Positions 1 through 14,000 of a stretch of 64,000 nucleotides of DNA are shown piece by piece (the stretch's first letter is position 1; each line of letters starts with the position of its first letter). Position numbers and translations under genes: made by a program. The DNA comes from Cydia pomonella (lineage: Eukaryota > Arthropoda > Insecta > Lepidoptera > Tortricidae), in the NCBI RefSeq assembly GCF_033807575.1, contig NC_084715.1, forward strand, positions 11,333,349 to 11,397,348, given 5' to 3'. A model generated the notes under the pieces. It saw nothing but the letters and a program-made list of their open reading frames with translations. It did not search any database and was not told the origin of the DNA.

Positions 1-529
1 TCCTTAATTTTTAGATTCATTCATAAAACTGTTAACTACTATTAATGTAAGAAAGATGCAGCCTAGTTTTGTTTATGGTATTGCTTAGTTGGGAAACCCC
101 TGATAATTCAAATTGGCCGCTAGAACCCAATTTTTTTTTTAGTCCATAAATAAATAATTAAGCATTCGTATTTAGGTTTAAAATATATCAATGGACAACT
201 CTCCGTCTCACATTAGGCAATTGTAATACAGTGAGCGATGTTTATAATACAATACCATGTAAAAATAGGTCGACTATTTTAATTAAATTCAACTGCCGAA
301 GAATTTATTGTGACATGCAATTAAGTATTAAGCCTGATTTATCACAATTAGATAACGTTTATATTTATATAAGTTTATTTTTGAATGTAATGCTTTAATT
401 GTAAATTTAAATTTAATTATTTTTTATGAGATGACGTCGCAATAATTACTTGGGTATTTTTCCATTTAAATGTTAATTAATATTAATTGTGCCATTGTCA
501 AATTAACACACGTAATCGACTTTTCCTAT
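1..529. other. AT-rich sequence without recognisable gene
   Basis: No open frame with splice or codon signals that I can support. The sequence is AT-rich and typical of intergenic or intronic insect DNA. Confidence 0.5.
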
Positions 530-735
530 CAGTACCCCTAGTGTAAATAAATTCGATTTCGAAACGTGACGTACGCGTTTGCGTTTAGTCTCATTTTGTA
601 TTGGATTTAGAAAGAGCGCGCCAAGCGGGACGTTTTGGAAACTCAAAATCCTATACAAAATGAGACTTAACGCAAACGCGTGAAACGCGTTCGTCACGTT
701 ATGATGTCGATCAAATTTACACTATAAGGGGTACA
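530..735. mobile_element. MITE, family 1 (CAGTACCCCTAG ends), copy 1
   Basis: A short palindromic element of about 200 bases. It starts with CAGTACCCCTAGTGTAAAT and ends with the imperfect reverse complement of this. An inner pair of arms (GACGTACGCGTTTGCGTT and its reverse complement) makes the unit fold as a hairpin. The same element occurs at 14945-15139 and 56691-56885. There is no coding capacity, so it would need a transposase from elsewhere. This copy has damaged 3' ends compared with the other two. Confidence 0.85.
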
Positions 736-3700
736 GTACCTACGGGACAATAACAACTTAAGTTTTATGATTTTTGTATATCTTTGAAGTGAAAATACGG
801 CTCCAACATAAATACATAAAAAAACATACGTAAATAGTTTAAATTACTAAAGTATAAACCAACTCTTTAAAATATTCTAGTCAATATGCAATTAAGTTAT
901 ACGGATTTTGGTACATAAAGCTCTAATCGAAATTAAAAACATTGGGACCATTATAAGAGCGTCAAAATTATTCTACGTTCTTATTGCAATGTAAATAGTT
1001 TTGTATTCGTAATATGTTTGACGTGTCCTCAGACACGGGTACTATCTATATCTGGTATAAATTTTGCCTGATCTGTTGCCGTTTCAGTTATAAAAGGTTA
1101 AAAGCTAAAATTAAAATATGTAGTTGAAAAACCTGATTTGTGGTGTAACCACACAAATGTGATTAAGAAGTATGTAAGTGATAGTAGAACTTGTACAGTT
1201 ATGAGTAGTACATTTGCAATGGTTAAGACGTATTAGAATTTGTAGGACCAATATAAAATACAACAAATTTTGTTTATTTTAGTTCAAATAATTTCATAGT
1301 AACAAGTGTTTTTAAATTCTTTGAATGTTTCAATTGACGAGTAGTTTTAAACAATAAAACGAACACATGAGTTTTACTAAAACTGTCCATAGTTTTATTG
1401 CAGGTAGTTATTATGTCTAACATAAATCTTTCAAACCGCAGGTTATTGTTACAATCAATATGTGGTTTCATTGAAATTGTACCTGTTTCAAGTATATATA
1501 TCATGGCATTATGGTATTAGTCGAGTTATATAGTTTTCCTGTTTGTATTTTTCTCAAAATCCCCATCCCTTTAGAAATTAACATTTATGACCCAACTACG
1601 GCAAACAAAAGCAGGGTTATTTTTATAATATGTTTTCTAACTTGAAGTATTTAACTTTATCTTTAAATGAATATAATATACCTTTTTTAATGTCCTCGTA
1701 TTTTATCTCAGAAAATCCGATCCAACTATATCAATTTCTTTGTTCGAAATTATTCATTTATTAGTTGGATAGATTTCTAAATAATAAAAAGGTATTTATT
1801 TCCGTAATGATACATATTTTGAAATATAGATAATTAGTCTACGTATAGGTATTGTACAATTAGTAAACGCCGCATTTAAAAAGCACATAGCTACTTAAGA
1901 TTTTGCACAAAGGTGGACCTCAAACACAATAAAATACATCACTTATTACAATTATAACAGTCCATAATGTTAACAATAAATAACAAAGCTTTTACCATTT
2001 ATTGCTTTTCCTAAAGCATAAGTTACAAGTTACATAAGTTTATAAGTCAATTTAACTGAGATATTAATTAATTACAGAATAGGTACTCATGTAGATTGAA
2101 GACTTAGAATTATTTGAAAAGCATGTCCCTCCTTTCGTAAAAAACGGGATCTATTTAAGCATTATTCTGTTTACCAATGTATGTAATCATATATTTTATG
2201 GATGATAATTTTTGTTATTTAAGTAAAACTACATTCTGCATAATTTTATTAAATGTAATACATATGTAATACAAAACGCTACATTCTGAAGACTGAAACC
2301 TAAAACATATCATTATTTTCTTGTTTTATATCAAATAATTATGTAACTCTAAAAAAATAGTATGTACTTAATTCTCAGGTCATTTCCATGGGGCAAATTA
2401 TGTATATCTGCATTTATTAAAAATGTGTCTAATCTGACAAAATGTTATTCATCTACAATTTTATTATCTTTAATATAATATCTCTGCTACTTTTATATAG
2501 AGCTATTGTTTGTCACATTGCATCCATCAAAATAACCACCCATTTAATAATAGAATAGGTATTAAAAATCTATACCATCCGTTGTTTATAAAATAATACC
2601 AAAATGTACTTCACTTATGCTTTTTTAATGTTATAATTTTTCATAAATATTTTTTTTTTCGTGCAGTATCAACTCTTATCAGTTTTGTATTCAAACAAAT
2701 TTAACTTCAATTTAGATATTAGAAATACTCGTAAATTTGATATGCGGGAATGATACGAATAAGTCTTAAGGATGAAAAGTGTTTTCAGAAGTGATGGACC
2801 ATTTTGATTGTATTTATTTATGCCTAATAGTATTTTCATTTTATTCCAATTTTTTTGTAGCTCTTCGACGTCTGAGTATAATTGAATTAAATAGTCCAAA
2901 ATGAGAGTTGTTGGATTGTCCTATTGGTACAACAAGGGACAACATGTTAAGCTATATCAGATTAAAATCGCACTTTGTGTTATTGTTATTTAGAGAATAA
3001 TTTTCTTAACTCATCAGCTCACTTTACAATAAAAAGAGTGTATATGAACTCATCTTTATCTAACCATATTGTCTAAATGCGTTTAGTTCTATGAAAACGA
3101 TCATATAATTGTAGATATTGATGTTTTTAAGAACTGGCAAATTAATTGATACAAGGCACAAACTAGTATTACAAAATAAATGGTTAAGAAGATCTTTGTA
3201 CAAAGTAAACATTTAAAGAAAATAAAAATGTAGGTATGTCATTTTCAGTTGGAAACTTCAATGCGAACGTACTAACTCTTTATACGTCCGGTAAATGTAA
3301 CTACATAAATACAGAACCTCTTAGTTAAAAATTGTACAGCTCTTAAATATGGTCTAAAACAAATTTTAATAATACACTGTAAACTGTTTTTATTTCCATG
3401 TAACTATAAAAGGTCTTAGGTGAAATATTCTTAAAAAATCTATATAAATCCTATACAAAACAACTTTGGTTTAATACAAATTCGATAAATATTTTAAAAC
3501 TTTTGATCTATGCTTCTGGGCTATAGAAAGAAAGAAAGAATAATATAAAATTTAGTGTCAGTGGCGAAGAATAAAGTTTTGGGTTCAAATATTTTCTTTA
3601 GTATATAATATAACATCTATTATCAATTTAATTAAATTTATTTGCGACACAAATATAGCATAAAAAATGACGATAAAAAGGACCCCGACAGCATAATGCC

Positions 3701-4671
3701 ACGTAAACAGGCTCGTGCGGGTTTTCAGTGGGGACCTGACTTACTGTAACTAATTAACGACACAAATAGGCACAGAAATGTAACGTATGATAATGGTAAT
3801 GTAAGGGTTAATGGTAGCTTAGTAAAACAAATACTGAGACTAGAATAAGAAACATGGTACATAAATACTACATACGTAACGTAAAACAAGTAACATTCTG
3901 GTAAGAAAAAATATAGATCAGAAAGCTTTATCTCAATTAATGTACAGCGAGATGCGAAATTGCATGGAGAAATTATAAATGAATAAATTGATAGTCGCCA
4001 TGCACTTTTACGGCTGATGGTACCTACGTAGGTATAAGTAGATTTCTAAGAATGTAATAGTGATTTTATGAGGTTATAAAAGATTTTATTTATTGTGCCA
4101 TAGATTTAATTAGAGTACTTACTTAAAATGTTAAAAATGTTATATTTCGATGACTAATAAAACAATACTAATTGTAAATTAAATACATATGTAATTTCGT
4201 TTCCTAAAAGTTTACTGTCCCAAAAGATGGCGGCTATTTCTTACAACGTTGAAATTAGCTTGTATAAACTTATCTGCATAAGTACGTAGATGAAAATTAT
4301 TATTTGAGCTCTACACCTCAGCAGAGCAGAGTAGGGTAACAAATGAAAAGAAGATAAATCAAGTGGACTGTTGTTTTCATGTCGAAAATATTTTTCTTAA
4401 TTATTGGGCTGTTTATTCTAGCCTAAGGATATAAAAGCCTCGTTAATGGGGCGGTTAGAGTTGCATCTTACGACATGTCAGGGTTCTCGCACTAAGACGT
4501 GTTTACGATCACAATAGTCGTGCCGTGAATGCGACATAAAACATGTCAGCTCGTTCGTGTCCTGCAAAATATTTGTTGAAACTAGTGCTAACGATGTGTT
4601 AGAATGGTACTGAAACGATTATAAACGGCAATATTACATGATTTGAAAATCCTGAAAAAACAACAAAAAAA
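736..4671. other. AT-rich stretch, no gene seen
   Basis: About 3.9 kb of AT-rich DNA. The short open frames on both strands (for example 1274-1504 and 2669-2899 on the minus strand) have no splice context, no domain pattern and AT-driven composition, so I leave them out. An AAAGATGGCGGC word occurs near 4223, but there is no recognisable gene next to it. Confidence 0.5.
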
Positions 4672-4786
4672 TGTAGAGTCAGACCAAGCAAAATCGGTAA
4701 TAAATCGTATTTGACAGCATAGACTGCAAATGTTTTTTTAAGCATCAAACTTTATGAGTTAACTTGGTCTTGGTTTGATTCTACCT
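4672..4786. mobile_element. MITE, family 2 (AGAGTCAGACCAAG ends), copy 1
   Basis: Terminal inverted repeats TAGAGTCAGACCAAG and CTTGGTTTGATTCTA bound about 115 bases without coding capacity. Related copies lie at 20765-20840, 38060-38224 and 54890-55012. The inside of this copy has diverged from the others. Confidence 0.65.
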
Positions 4787-5914
4787 TCATAAAATATTTT
4801 TTAATGTTTTCTATTGCTCTAAATGTAATTTTTGTACTTTGTTAGGACCAAAACGTATGATGATAATTTTTGGAAATTTAATAAATGTATTGTTGATTTT
4901 TTGGAAAGAATTCAATGGCAATTGATAATAGAAAATTTTAAAATTAATCAAAGAATTTATAGAACTCAGAAAAAGAGGTTTATACGGGTATTGTACAAAT
5001 ACATTACATCTCAATTCGAATTATAAATTAAAAAATATAATTGACTTATAAAATAATAATTTGCGATAGTTATTTTATACAAAGGAGAAATATTATAGTA
5101 TAATTTAGTCAATAATCTTATTCGTTAAAAGGATAAGTAAATGTAGATATTTTGTATGTATTTCATTTGTATTTATCAAGTTTTTATTACGCTTTGTCTG
5201 CTATGTATGATTACTCAGTGGTTAGTAGAGTATAGGGTTTAATAAAGAGTTTGAAACTGTATTTATTTTATTTTATATTATACCTACTGCCTAAATATGC
5301 TATACTAAGGGTTGGCAAAGTGGTTTTAGAAAGAAAGCTTTCGTCAATAAGTACTTACCTAAATGTTATATACGGATTTTGGGAAGTAGGTACTTGATTA
5401 GGTACACGGGAGACTATCTGGGGGCTTACCGCAAAAACCGAAATTCGCAAAATGCGGAGATATTTCTCTTTTAATCTCACTAAGACGTAATTAGAGTGAC
5501 AGAGAAAAATGCCCGCAATCGACGAACTTCGATTTTCGCGGTTCCCTGTACTTAGCCATAGCCCTGGTACTTAGGTGCCAGTCAATTCATTTATAATATT
5601 TATATGATCACAACACATCATGTCTTTGTTTCACGATCAGGGTTTCAAGATATCAGAACGTTCCTTCGCCTATACATGTATATCATATGTAAACTACACA
5701 TAAGGTACGAAAAAAAATTCAAATGAAAAAAACTGATGCAATTGATAGGAAACATGTTGTTAGTTATAAGTTTTTTTTAAATGATATTTTTTTCTGTAGG
5801 AGTGGTAAGGCAGCTTCTTCCTAGCTCATCCAGTGGTAGCTTTTTACATGGATGGATGTTTTTCATACTATCCCGCATCAGCCCATCACCTGCTGGAGTT
5901 GTTAATTTTTTTTT
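4787..5914. other. AT-rich stretch, no supported gene
   Basis: Apart from the open frame at 4829-5029, nothing recognisable. The part around 5420-5560 has a small inverted repeat (AAAACCGAAATTCGC against GCGAATCGAC-like words), probably a decayed MITE. Confidence 0.35.
4829..5029 (+). other. Open frame of unknown meaning, possible terminal exon
   Basis: The frame is open for about 65 codons after a TAA at 4826 and closes with TAA at 5027. It has no ATG at its start. The upstream bases end in TTTGTTAG, which could serve as a splice acceptor, and an AATAAA lies about 215 bases downstream near 5241. The deduced peptide is basic and aromatic (two Trp, many Lys, Arg, Tyr) and predicted helical by eye. 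I do not recognise it. AT-rich composition makes a chance frame quite possible. Confidence 0.15.
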
Positions 5915-6175
5915 GCTGTTTTTTTATATACTACGTCGGTGGTAAACAAGCTTACGGCCCGCCTGATGGTAAGCAGTCTTCGTAGCCTACGTACGCCTGC
6001 AACTCCAGAGGAGTTACATGCGCGTTAGCGACGCTAACAACCCTCCCTATCCTCGTTGAGCTCTGGCAACCTTACTCACCGGCAGGAATACAACACTATG
6101 ATTAGTAGTGTTTTATCCTTCCCTTTTAAAACATTTAGCACTGCAGGAGGTTTGGTGCTCTTACTCTGCTCTTCG
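5915..6175. repeat. Dispersed lepidopteran repeat fragment
   Basis: The segment contains ACGTCGGTGGTAAACAAGC, GGCCCGCCTGATGGTAAGC and GCCTGCAACTCCAGAGG, words I recognise as common in interspersed repeats of moth genomes. GC content rises sharply against the flanks. It has no coding capacity. Confidence 0.6.
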
Positions 6176-7600
6176 TCAATTACCAAATGCGATTTTTTAA
6201 ACGAATGAAATTGTATGATTTTTGACTTGGTCTAGAATTAAATAACGCAAATTTTCGGTTACTCTAGCTATCCTAACCTTCGTATGAAGAACTGAATTTC
6301 GTTGCACTTTTAGCCTTATATGTGCTATACTATGCGTACCTACTATTTTTAGTTTGCTACCTATCCGTCTTTGATTTTCTTATTAACGGGTCAGTGACTA
6401 AACAACATAAAAGCTACTTAAAACCAAGTTAATGGCCTTATAGTTATGGGCAACAGGTGAGTGGCACCGAACCTTTGAACAAGTCAACCAATTCATAAAA
6501 CATCTTATCTCGACATGAGCGATACGCTAGTATAATTTGATCCTCAAGATTCATAACAAATATTAGGCAATCGGGGTCAAAGTTTCTGGCCAGCGCCTGT
6601 GACAGTCTTCGGTACAGTACCTAAATGTTGTAAACATTACTGTTGTACCTATAATCAATCTACAGTACTTACTTACACGGTCACGGAAGCTCAGACAGTG
6701 AAATCGGTAATAAGACTTTACCTACATTAAGAGATGGTTATATAGTGATTAGTCCCGTAGGTTCGTGTTCTTCTTTCACTCTGAGCGTAAGCGAGATGGA
6801 TGTGCGTTGTGCGAGCGGGATTGCGGATAGGTATTATGTTTTTGAATTTTAATTCCATGTAAGTTTTAACAAAAAAAGTTATCAATGAGCTCTCTCAAAA
6901 ATTAAGTTGCGCATTTTAAAAATTGAGCTTTCGTGCATACAATTTTTTAAAGTGCGTTTTAGACCTATGTTCATCAGGATTTTCAAAAAATCTGAATTCG
7001 AGTCGATGAAGTCCCTAGAGAAATTCTCAAGAGTGCTAATTAAATTTATGTCAACAGTATGGTGATCTAAAAAAGCATAACCTACCGCACCTTAGCAAGC
7101 AGGTTAAACGCATAGCTAGTTAGATTTTTTTTTTTTGTGTATGAAAGGAAAATAAGAACAAGAAATATGATTGGACATTAAATCTACCGGAATCTATCAT
7201 ATAACACCGGATCCCATAATATGCCTAGCTTGCTACTATATATAGTACCCTTAGGTATAGAGATACTGCAGAACTGAAAACCTGCAAATAAATCGGCAAA
7301 CTAACGAGGTCGGCGAAGCTAAAAGTTGTTTTGTTTTTAATTTTCATTCCGAATAAAACTAGGTCTTCCGTAACTAAAATGGTGGCTTCAATTCATTCAC
7401 GTTTCCAATTAACAAAGAATTTAATATGTGCGCCCTTCCACTGTACATTTTTCTGTTAGGGTAAACTCTTCAGTTATTGGCACTTTGAGCCTAATCTTGA
7501 CAATTAATTTCCGTCTTTACAGCTTTGGTGATACGAGTGATCGTATCAATAATTAGAGTGCCTACAATAGAGCTGTTTACCCTACATACTAGGTACTTAT
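6176..7600. other. Upstream region of the CAT gene, no coding signal
   Basis: AT-rich intergenic sequence with a few GC-richer patches. Nothing that I can assign, apart from being upstream of the transporter gene. Confidence 0.4.
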
Positions 7601-7660
7601 TATGTAAACAAGGTTGTATATGAAGGATCGATTAGATGCGCGCGCTGCGCACTTCGCTTC

Positions 7661-7722
7661 AGTAAGTTCCCGTAACAGCGAGCCTCAATCGCAAATACAG
7701 TCAGCTGGGGTTGAAATACAAG
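7661..7722 (+). promoter_or_regulatory. Possible non-coding first exon and start site of the CAT gene
   Basis: A CpG-rich patch (GCGCGCGCTGCGCAC) is followed by an arthropod-type initiator TCAGT at 7659-7663. The stretch then runs to a strong donor, AAG/GTAAGTTAG, with GT at 7723. The next acceptor is the TTTTGCTCAG ending at 7996, just before the start codon exon. I infer a short 5' UTR exon. An ATG at 7620 opens a frame here, but that frame has no family resemblance. Transcript data would settle it. Confidence 0.4.
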
Positions 7723-8004
7723 GTAAGTTAGTAATTTATACGTTTGTTATCTTAATATCGATCAAATACACATATGCATATGGTCAAAATGTTAGGTATT
7801 CAGAAAGTGCTGTTGAATTCTAAGATGTGTACGTAACAACGATATATTCAAAATTATTCAAAGTGCTTTTCTGCACAAATTGTTTCTTCATATATTTTAT
7901 TCACAAACTGCTTAGAACATCCATACCTCTTCCATTCAGGAATTAGTGACGAGTGTAAACAATAGTTTTTTTTTCATTGATTTGTATTTTGCTCAGGAGC
8001 CAAG

Positions 8005-11000
8005 ATGCCGGGCGCCAGGCATAAAATATTGGGGCACGTCCTGTCGGGGTTCTGCCACAAGATGAACCGACGCAAACCTCTGTATGGGGATGCAATGGAT
8101 ACTCCGCTCAACCGATGTCTTACCACCTTGGACATCACTTTACTTGGTAAGAAAACTAATGTTACAATGAAAAAGATACCTTTGTGTGTTAAGATTAAGG
8201 TGTGATTTTATGTGTAAACATATTAAAGTAGTTTAGATCCCTGCGAAAGTATATCTAAAGTTAGTAATTTTCATAATGGCAACATTTCGCTAGGATTACC
8301 AGGATAAGGCCCATAAGTAATTTGAATAAGTGATGCTTTATTAATATTAATGATCGGTATTTAAATAATTAATTTGGTTCAATCACAGAACGTTGGTTTT
8401 ACCAAATTATAACGATTAGAAGCGGCATATCAGTGGAGAAGTCGATTAGATATTGCACCGGACTTCCTGAAGTTGATACATATTAATGATGGGTATTTAA
8501 ATGGTTAATTTGGTTCAAATCACAGAATATTGGTTTTACCTAATTATAACGATTAGAAGAGGCACATCAGTGGAGGAGGGAATTAGATAATGCACTGAAC
8601 CTCCTGAAGTTGATACGTGAAGTGAAGTATAGGTACCTATATGAAAAGGAGCTACTATTGAGGTTTATGAATTGCCATTCAAGTAATTGTCCTGTTTTCA
8701 TGCAAAAGGCTTCACTGTCTGTTGCTGAAGCTGTATTTTTTCAATGATGCGTAATGATAAGGAATCGCCCTTATCAACAACCGACATAAGCTCTCACAGC
8801 TTTTTGTATTTCTGAATAAGGACATTTTTTTATCCTCATGTCTATACCTATGATCCTGTGAACTTACACAACAAGAAGTATACTTGATGGAGCTATAATA
8901 TACCTATACGTAACCCACTCCTGGCCACAGGCGTCCTTCAATGCGAGAGGGCTCGGGCTCATATTCTGTGCACACAGCAGACCACTTGCCTAGCCAAGTC
9001 CTATTATTACTTTATTAACTACAAAATAAGGTACCTACCTACCTAATCCATTTTCCAGGCGTCGGCCACATGGTAGGCGCCGGCATCTACGTCCTAACGG
9101 GCGCAGTGGCGCGGCACATGGCCGGTCCAGCCACGGCCCTCAGTTTCCTCCTGGCCGGCATTACGTCTACCCTCGCGGCACTGTGTTATGCAGAATTCGG
9201 TACCAGGATACCGAGAGCGGGGAGTGCTTATGCGTATACTTACGTTAGCATTGGAGAATTCTGGGCCTTCATAATCGGATGGAACATCGTCTTGGAGTAT
9301 ATGATCGGTGAGTCAAACAGATAGTATCGTTGGTTATTTACCTACCTCTCCTGCCATGTTGCGGAGTTTGGTATTAGGATATGTATATAACAAATTGTGT
9401 GACAGGCGATCTCTAAAACGACGAAAGAGTCGGCCTCAAAGAAACGTGGCCAAAATATGTTGTTATATACTCGTACTTACCTGTTACAAACACCACTCCC
9501 AGTCCCAATAATATTTCCCCATATTAGTAATTGTTCATTGTTTAACGCCCCACTATGAAGTTACAGATGTACTTATTACACGGCTCATTGATTGCAGAGC
9601 GATAGAAATCTCTCCGCTCCGGTCGTGCTCTGACAATGAATGATCACGCTTTAAACAAATTCGATTGTTTCCTGAAAAGCAATAAAAATATGGATATCCC
9701 ATTACTTTTAATAGGACTTCCTTTTTCCTATGATGATGTCAGTCATGAATTCCTTTGTGGATTTCAGGTGCAGCGTCAGTCGCCAGGGCGTGGTCCGGTT
9801 ATTTAGACGCAATGTTAAACGGAGCTATAAGCAATGCCACCATATCTGTCACCGGAGAAATGCATGAAACTCTTCTTAGTCGATATCCAGACGTTTTAGC
9901 ATTTTTAATATGCATTTTAGCCTCGCTCATTTTAGCGGTAGGCGTTAAAACCTCTGCTTACATCAACAACGGCCTCACTATTCTAAACCTTTTGGTTATA
10001 ACGCTAGTGATATCGCTTGGTTTTTACTACGCTGATATATCCAACTGGTCGGCAGCGAATGGAGGTTTTATGCCTTTCGGATTTAGTGGGGTATTAGCAG
10101 GGGCTGCTACATGTTTCTACGCCTTTGTTGGCTTTGACAGCATTTCGGCGTCTAGCGAGGAAGCTAAAGATCCTTCGCGGTCCATTCCTATAGCGACAGT
10201 CCTTTCCATGGCTATAGTAGCTTTTGGATATATTCTTGTCGCACTAGCTTTGACTCTTATGGTGCCATATACGAGTATTAATCCTGAAGCAGCTCTGCCG
10301 TCCGCTTTAGGTGCAGTGCATGCCGATTGGGCTAAATATGCAGTTTCTGTTGGAGCTGTTTGCGGAATGACAACTACTCTTCTTGGCTCTCTGTTCTCCC
10401 TGCCCCGTTGTTTATACGCTATGTCTACTGATGGTTTACTATTCGGTTTCCTCAGCGACATTAACAACAAGTCTCAGATTCCTATTGCAAACTTAATTAT
10501 TTCTGGACTATCATCCGCTATTATAGCTCTATTGTTTGATTTGGAGAAGCTTGTAGAATTCATGTCCATCGGTACATTACTGGCGTACACCATCGTGAGC
10601 GCTGCGGTTATAATATTACGGTACCGGCCTGCCCCTACAGTTGACGATAAGACTTTTGGAGTTCCGCCAATAGATTCTCCTGGGGACCGTGAAGATAGTT
10701 CAGCAACCGGTACACCAGCGACCGATGGCGGATCGTCTTCTTCAGAGGTGAGAATCAGCATCAGCTTATTATTTTTCATGGATTTCGTAATATTAATATG
10801 CCGATCTTGTAATATTTTACGCAATTTTTAAAATGCAATTTTGACCTATTATCTTATTTTTTTTTTATTGATCGAAAGTCAAAAACTCAGTATTCGTATC
10901 GATTGAGCTCTTCGAGAAAGTCCTCAAGATTGCTAACTAAATTTATGGCAGCCGTATTGTGATCTAAAAAAGCGCTAAGACTTTTCAGAAACTCCGCTCT

Positions 11001-14000
11001 CAGAACTAGGGCTCCTGATATCCGTGATACACGCCGATCCGTAGCTACGGGTTCTTAAGCCCGGCGGTACTAAGATCACGAATTTCACGAACACGGCAAG
11101 GTACGTACCTCGTACCTGCGTTCGCGTCCGGATTCACGTGACACGCCGTGACCGTGACACGCCATGATACGTAGCCCGTACCTGCGTTCGTGTGCGGAGC
11201 TTCGGGCTCGGTTCCTTTGGATAGGTACTTATCGCACGTCTCGTAGGTTCGACACGCCCGGGAGAAAAATAAATCAGGACTAGGTATTATTGAATTGAGT
11301 TACCACTTAGTATATTGAATACGGGACGTTCGTCGGACAAACATTTACGTGTGAATTAAACTTAAATTGTATTTTTTGCATCGATTTGAATATAATGGTT
11401 ATATTTAAATAATTTATGGGGTTATCCTGTTTTTTGTATAACCAGCTAATGATTAATAGTCAAAACTAGCGACCAGCTCGTTGCATAGCACTAATATAAA
11501 TATAAGGTGTAAAACTCCCTAGTAAGTATCATTATAATTATGAACTTAAGCAACGCTGTGCTACTGGTTGTCATTATTAAATCAAGAAAGACATTTTTTT
11601 CTGTTAAGTATTAATGAAATGAATGAAACATACTTGTAAAAGCTTGCTACTATCAAAGAATATAACGTAGCCTAAATATAAACAAGGCAATCCTAATCCA
11701 AAGAAACAAAAGGGTAAATTTCTGCAAATCTTCGGTAGGTATGATAAAGGTAATACAGGTAAACAAATTCAACAAAAACAATTCAATTTTCAATTCAATT
11801 CAATTCAATTTCTTTATTGCTCATAAGGAAAAAAATCCATGCAGATACACAGTATAAAATCATATCAAATGTAAACCAAATGTAAACAATAATATTGATA
11901 ATAAAATTAATAAATAACACAAAATTGAAATGGATGAGGTCATTCCGATTAAAATAATAATGAATAGTTACAATAAATTAATACAACATATCAGTAAATT
12001 CAACAAATAATAATAATAACAGTCCAAAACAATAAAAATTAAAATAAAATGAGTCTGATTATCCGTCTAAATTAATCCAATATCTTACAAAAGTATTCGT
12101 CCAGGTTATAGAATGGTCTACTTATTAAATACGTCTTTAGATTTGTACTGAACTCCTTAACGTTACTGGAATCCTTAATTTTTATTTCAAGACTGTTATA
12201 TATTTTGATTGCGATATGATTGATGCTTTTCTTATAGTATGCAAAGTGTGATTCAGGTAGCAGTAGATCTAAATTGCGGCGAAGCGGGTATCTCTCACAT
12301 TCTTTTTTGGATTTGTATGCGCTTAAATTTTTATGAACAAATAAACAGATTTGGTATATATACAATGCAGTTACTGTAAGGATATTGTTTTCTATAAATA
12401 GGTTCCTATGCGTTTCAGGGAAGTAACCTTCAATGAAGCGTATGCATTTTTTTTGCATCAGTAGAATTTTATTTACACTTGGACTATTGCCCCATACTTC
12501 AATGCCATACCGGATTATACTCTCGACATATGAATAGTAGATAGTTCTCAGGGTTTGCTTATCGCTAAGTTTAGCCATCGATTTTAGAGAATAACATGCA
12601 CTTCCTAGACGTTTCACAACATAGTTTATGTGGTCATGCCACCTTAAGTATGGGTCTAGTTCGATACCTAGAAAACGAATTGAGTCCGATTTAGCAAAAG
12701 GGAGATTTAGAGAACAGTCCATTGAGTTGAATGCACGTTTAAAAATCATGTAATAACACTTGTCATTATTGAGCGATAGACCATTTGCGGAGAACCATTC
12801 TGTGAGATTTTCCCAGGCACTGGTGGTTATATTCTGCAATTCTTTGTGAGTCTTTGCACCCAGAATCAGACTGGTGTCGTCGGCATATAGGTAAGGAGTT
12901 CCATTTAAGATATTTTCTGGAAGATCATTAATAAATATTATGAACAATAGAGGTCCAAGGACTGATCCTTGTGGAACGCCACGTCTTATAATGCCTTCAT
13001 CAGATTTATAGATTTTGTTGCTTTCGGCTTGACTTGAACACTTAATTTCAACAAATTGTCTACGCCCAGTTAGGTAGGAAGATATGAGATTGAGTACAGT
13101 ACCCCGTATGCCATAGTATTCTAATTTATAAAGTAAAATCTTATGATCAACACAATCAAATGCTTTGCTTAGGTCACAGAATATTCCTGCACATTTAATG
13201 TCACGATTAAGGTGATTCATTATCTCAGATGTTAGTTTAGTAATAGCTGTGATTGTGTCTTTGCCTTTCAGAAATCCGAATTGTTTTGTTGATATATAGT
13301 AATTGTCATTCATATATTTTTCTATCCGGTCTGCAAGACATTTTTCGAATATTTTCGAGATTATTGAGAGCAGGGAGATGGGTCTGTAATTCTTAATTTG
13401 TTTTGTGCTACCTTTCTTATGTACAGGGACTACTTTAGCATTTTTGAGTTGGCTAGGAAATGTTCCTATTTTTATATGCTCGTTGAATATATGGCAGATT
13501 GGTATGCAAAGGATGTCAATATTATGTTTAATTATAGAAGTGTGTATATGGTCTGGTCCACATGCATTGCTATTTTTTAAGTTTTTAGCAACCTTAATGA
13601 TCTCGTGTTCCATAATAGGTTTTAAAAACATAGATTTAGTATTATCTACAGATTTCCTTTCGAGTAGAATTTTAAAATCACGATTTTGATTGGGAGTGTG
13701 CAAGTTTTCACCTACACTAAGAAAGTACTCATTAAATAAGTTGCTTATGGATTTAGGATCATTTATAATTATATTGCTGTGCTCTATTTTCCAATGACCT
13801 CCTTTGGTTGTAGTCGCTTTGCCTGTATTCTCCTTAATTAATTTCCAAACAGCTTTCGATTTATTTTTTGCTTTTGTTAATGTTTTTGTAATATAATTAC
13901 GTTTTGCAGTGATCAGTACTTTTTTAAGGACCCGTTGGTATATCTTAAAGTGAGACTCGAGTTTATAATCATATTTACGTTTTAGTTCTATATACATTTT

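Noticed and set aside
7614..7823. 69-codon frame starting upstream of the CAT gene
   Set aside because: The frame runs across a good splice donor at 7723 and its peptide has no CAT-like N-terminal motif; the exon is better explained as 5' UTR.
10117..10824. Two minus-strand open frames of ~116 codons
   Set aside because: They are antisense shadows of the largest CAT coding exon.
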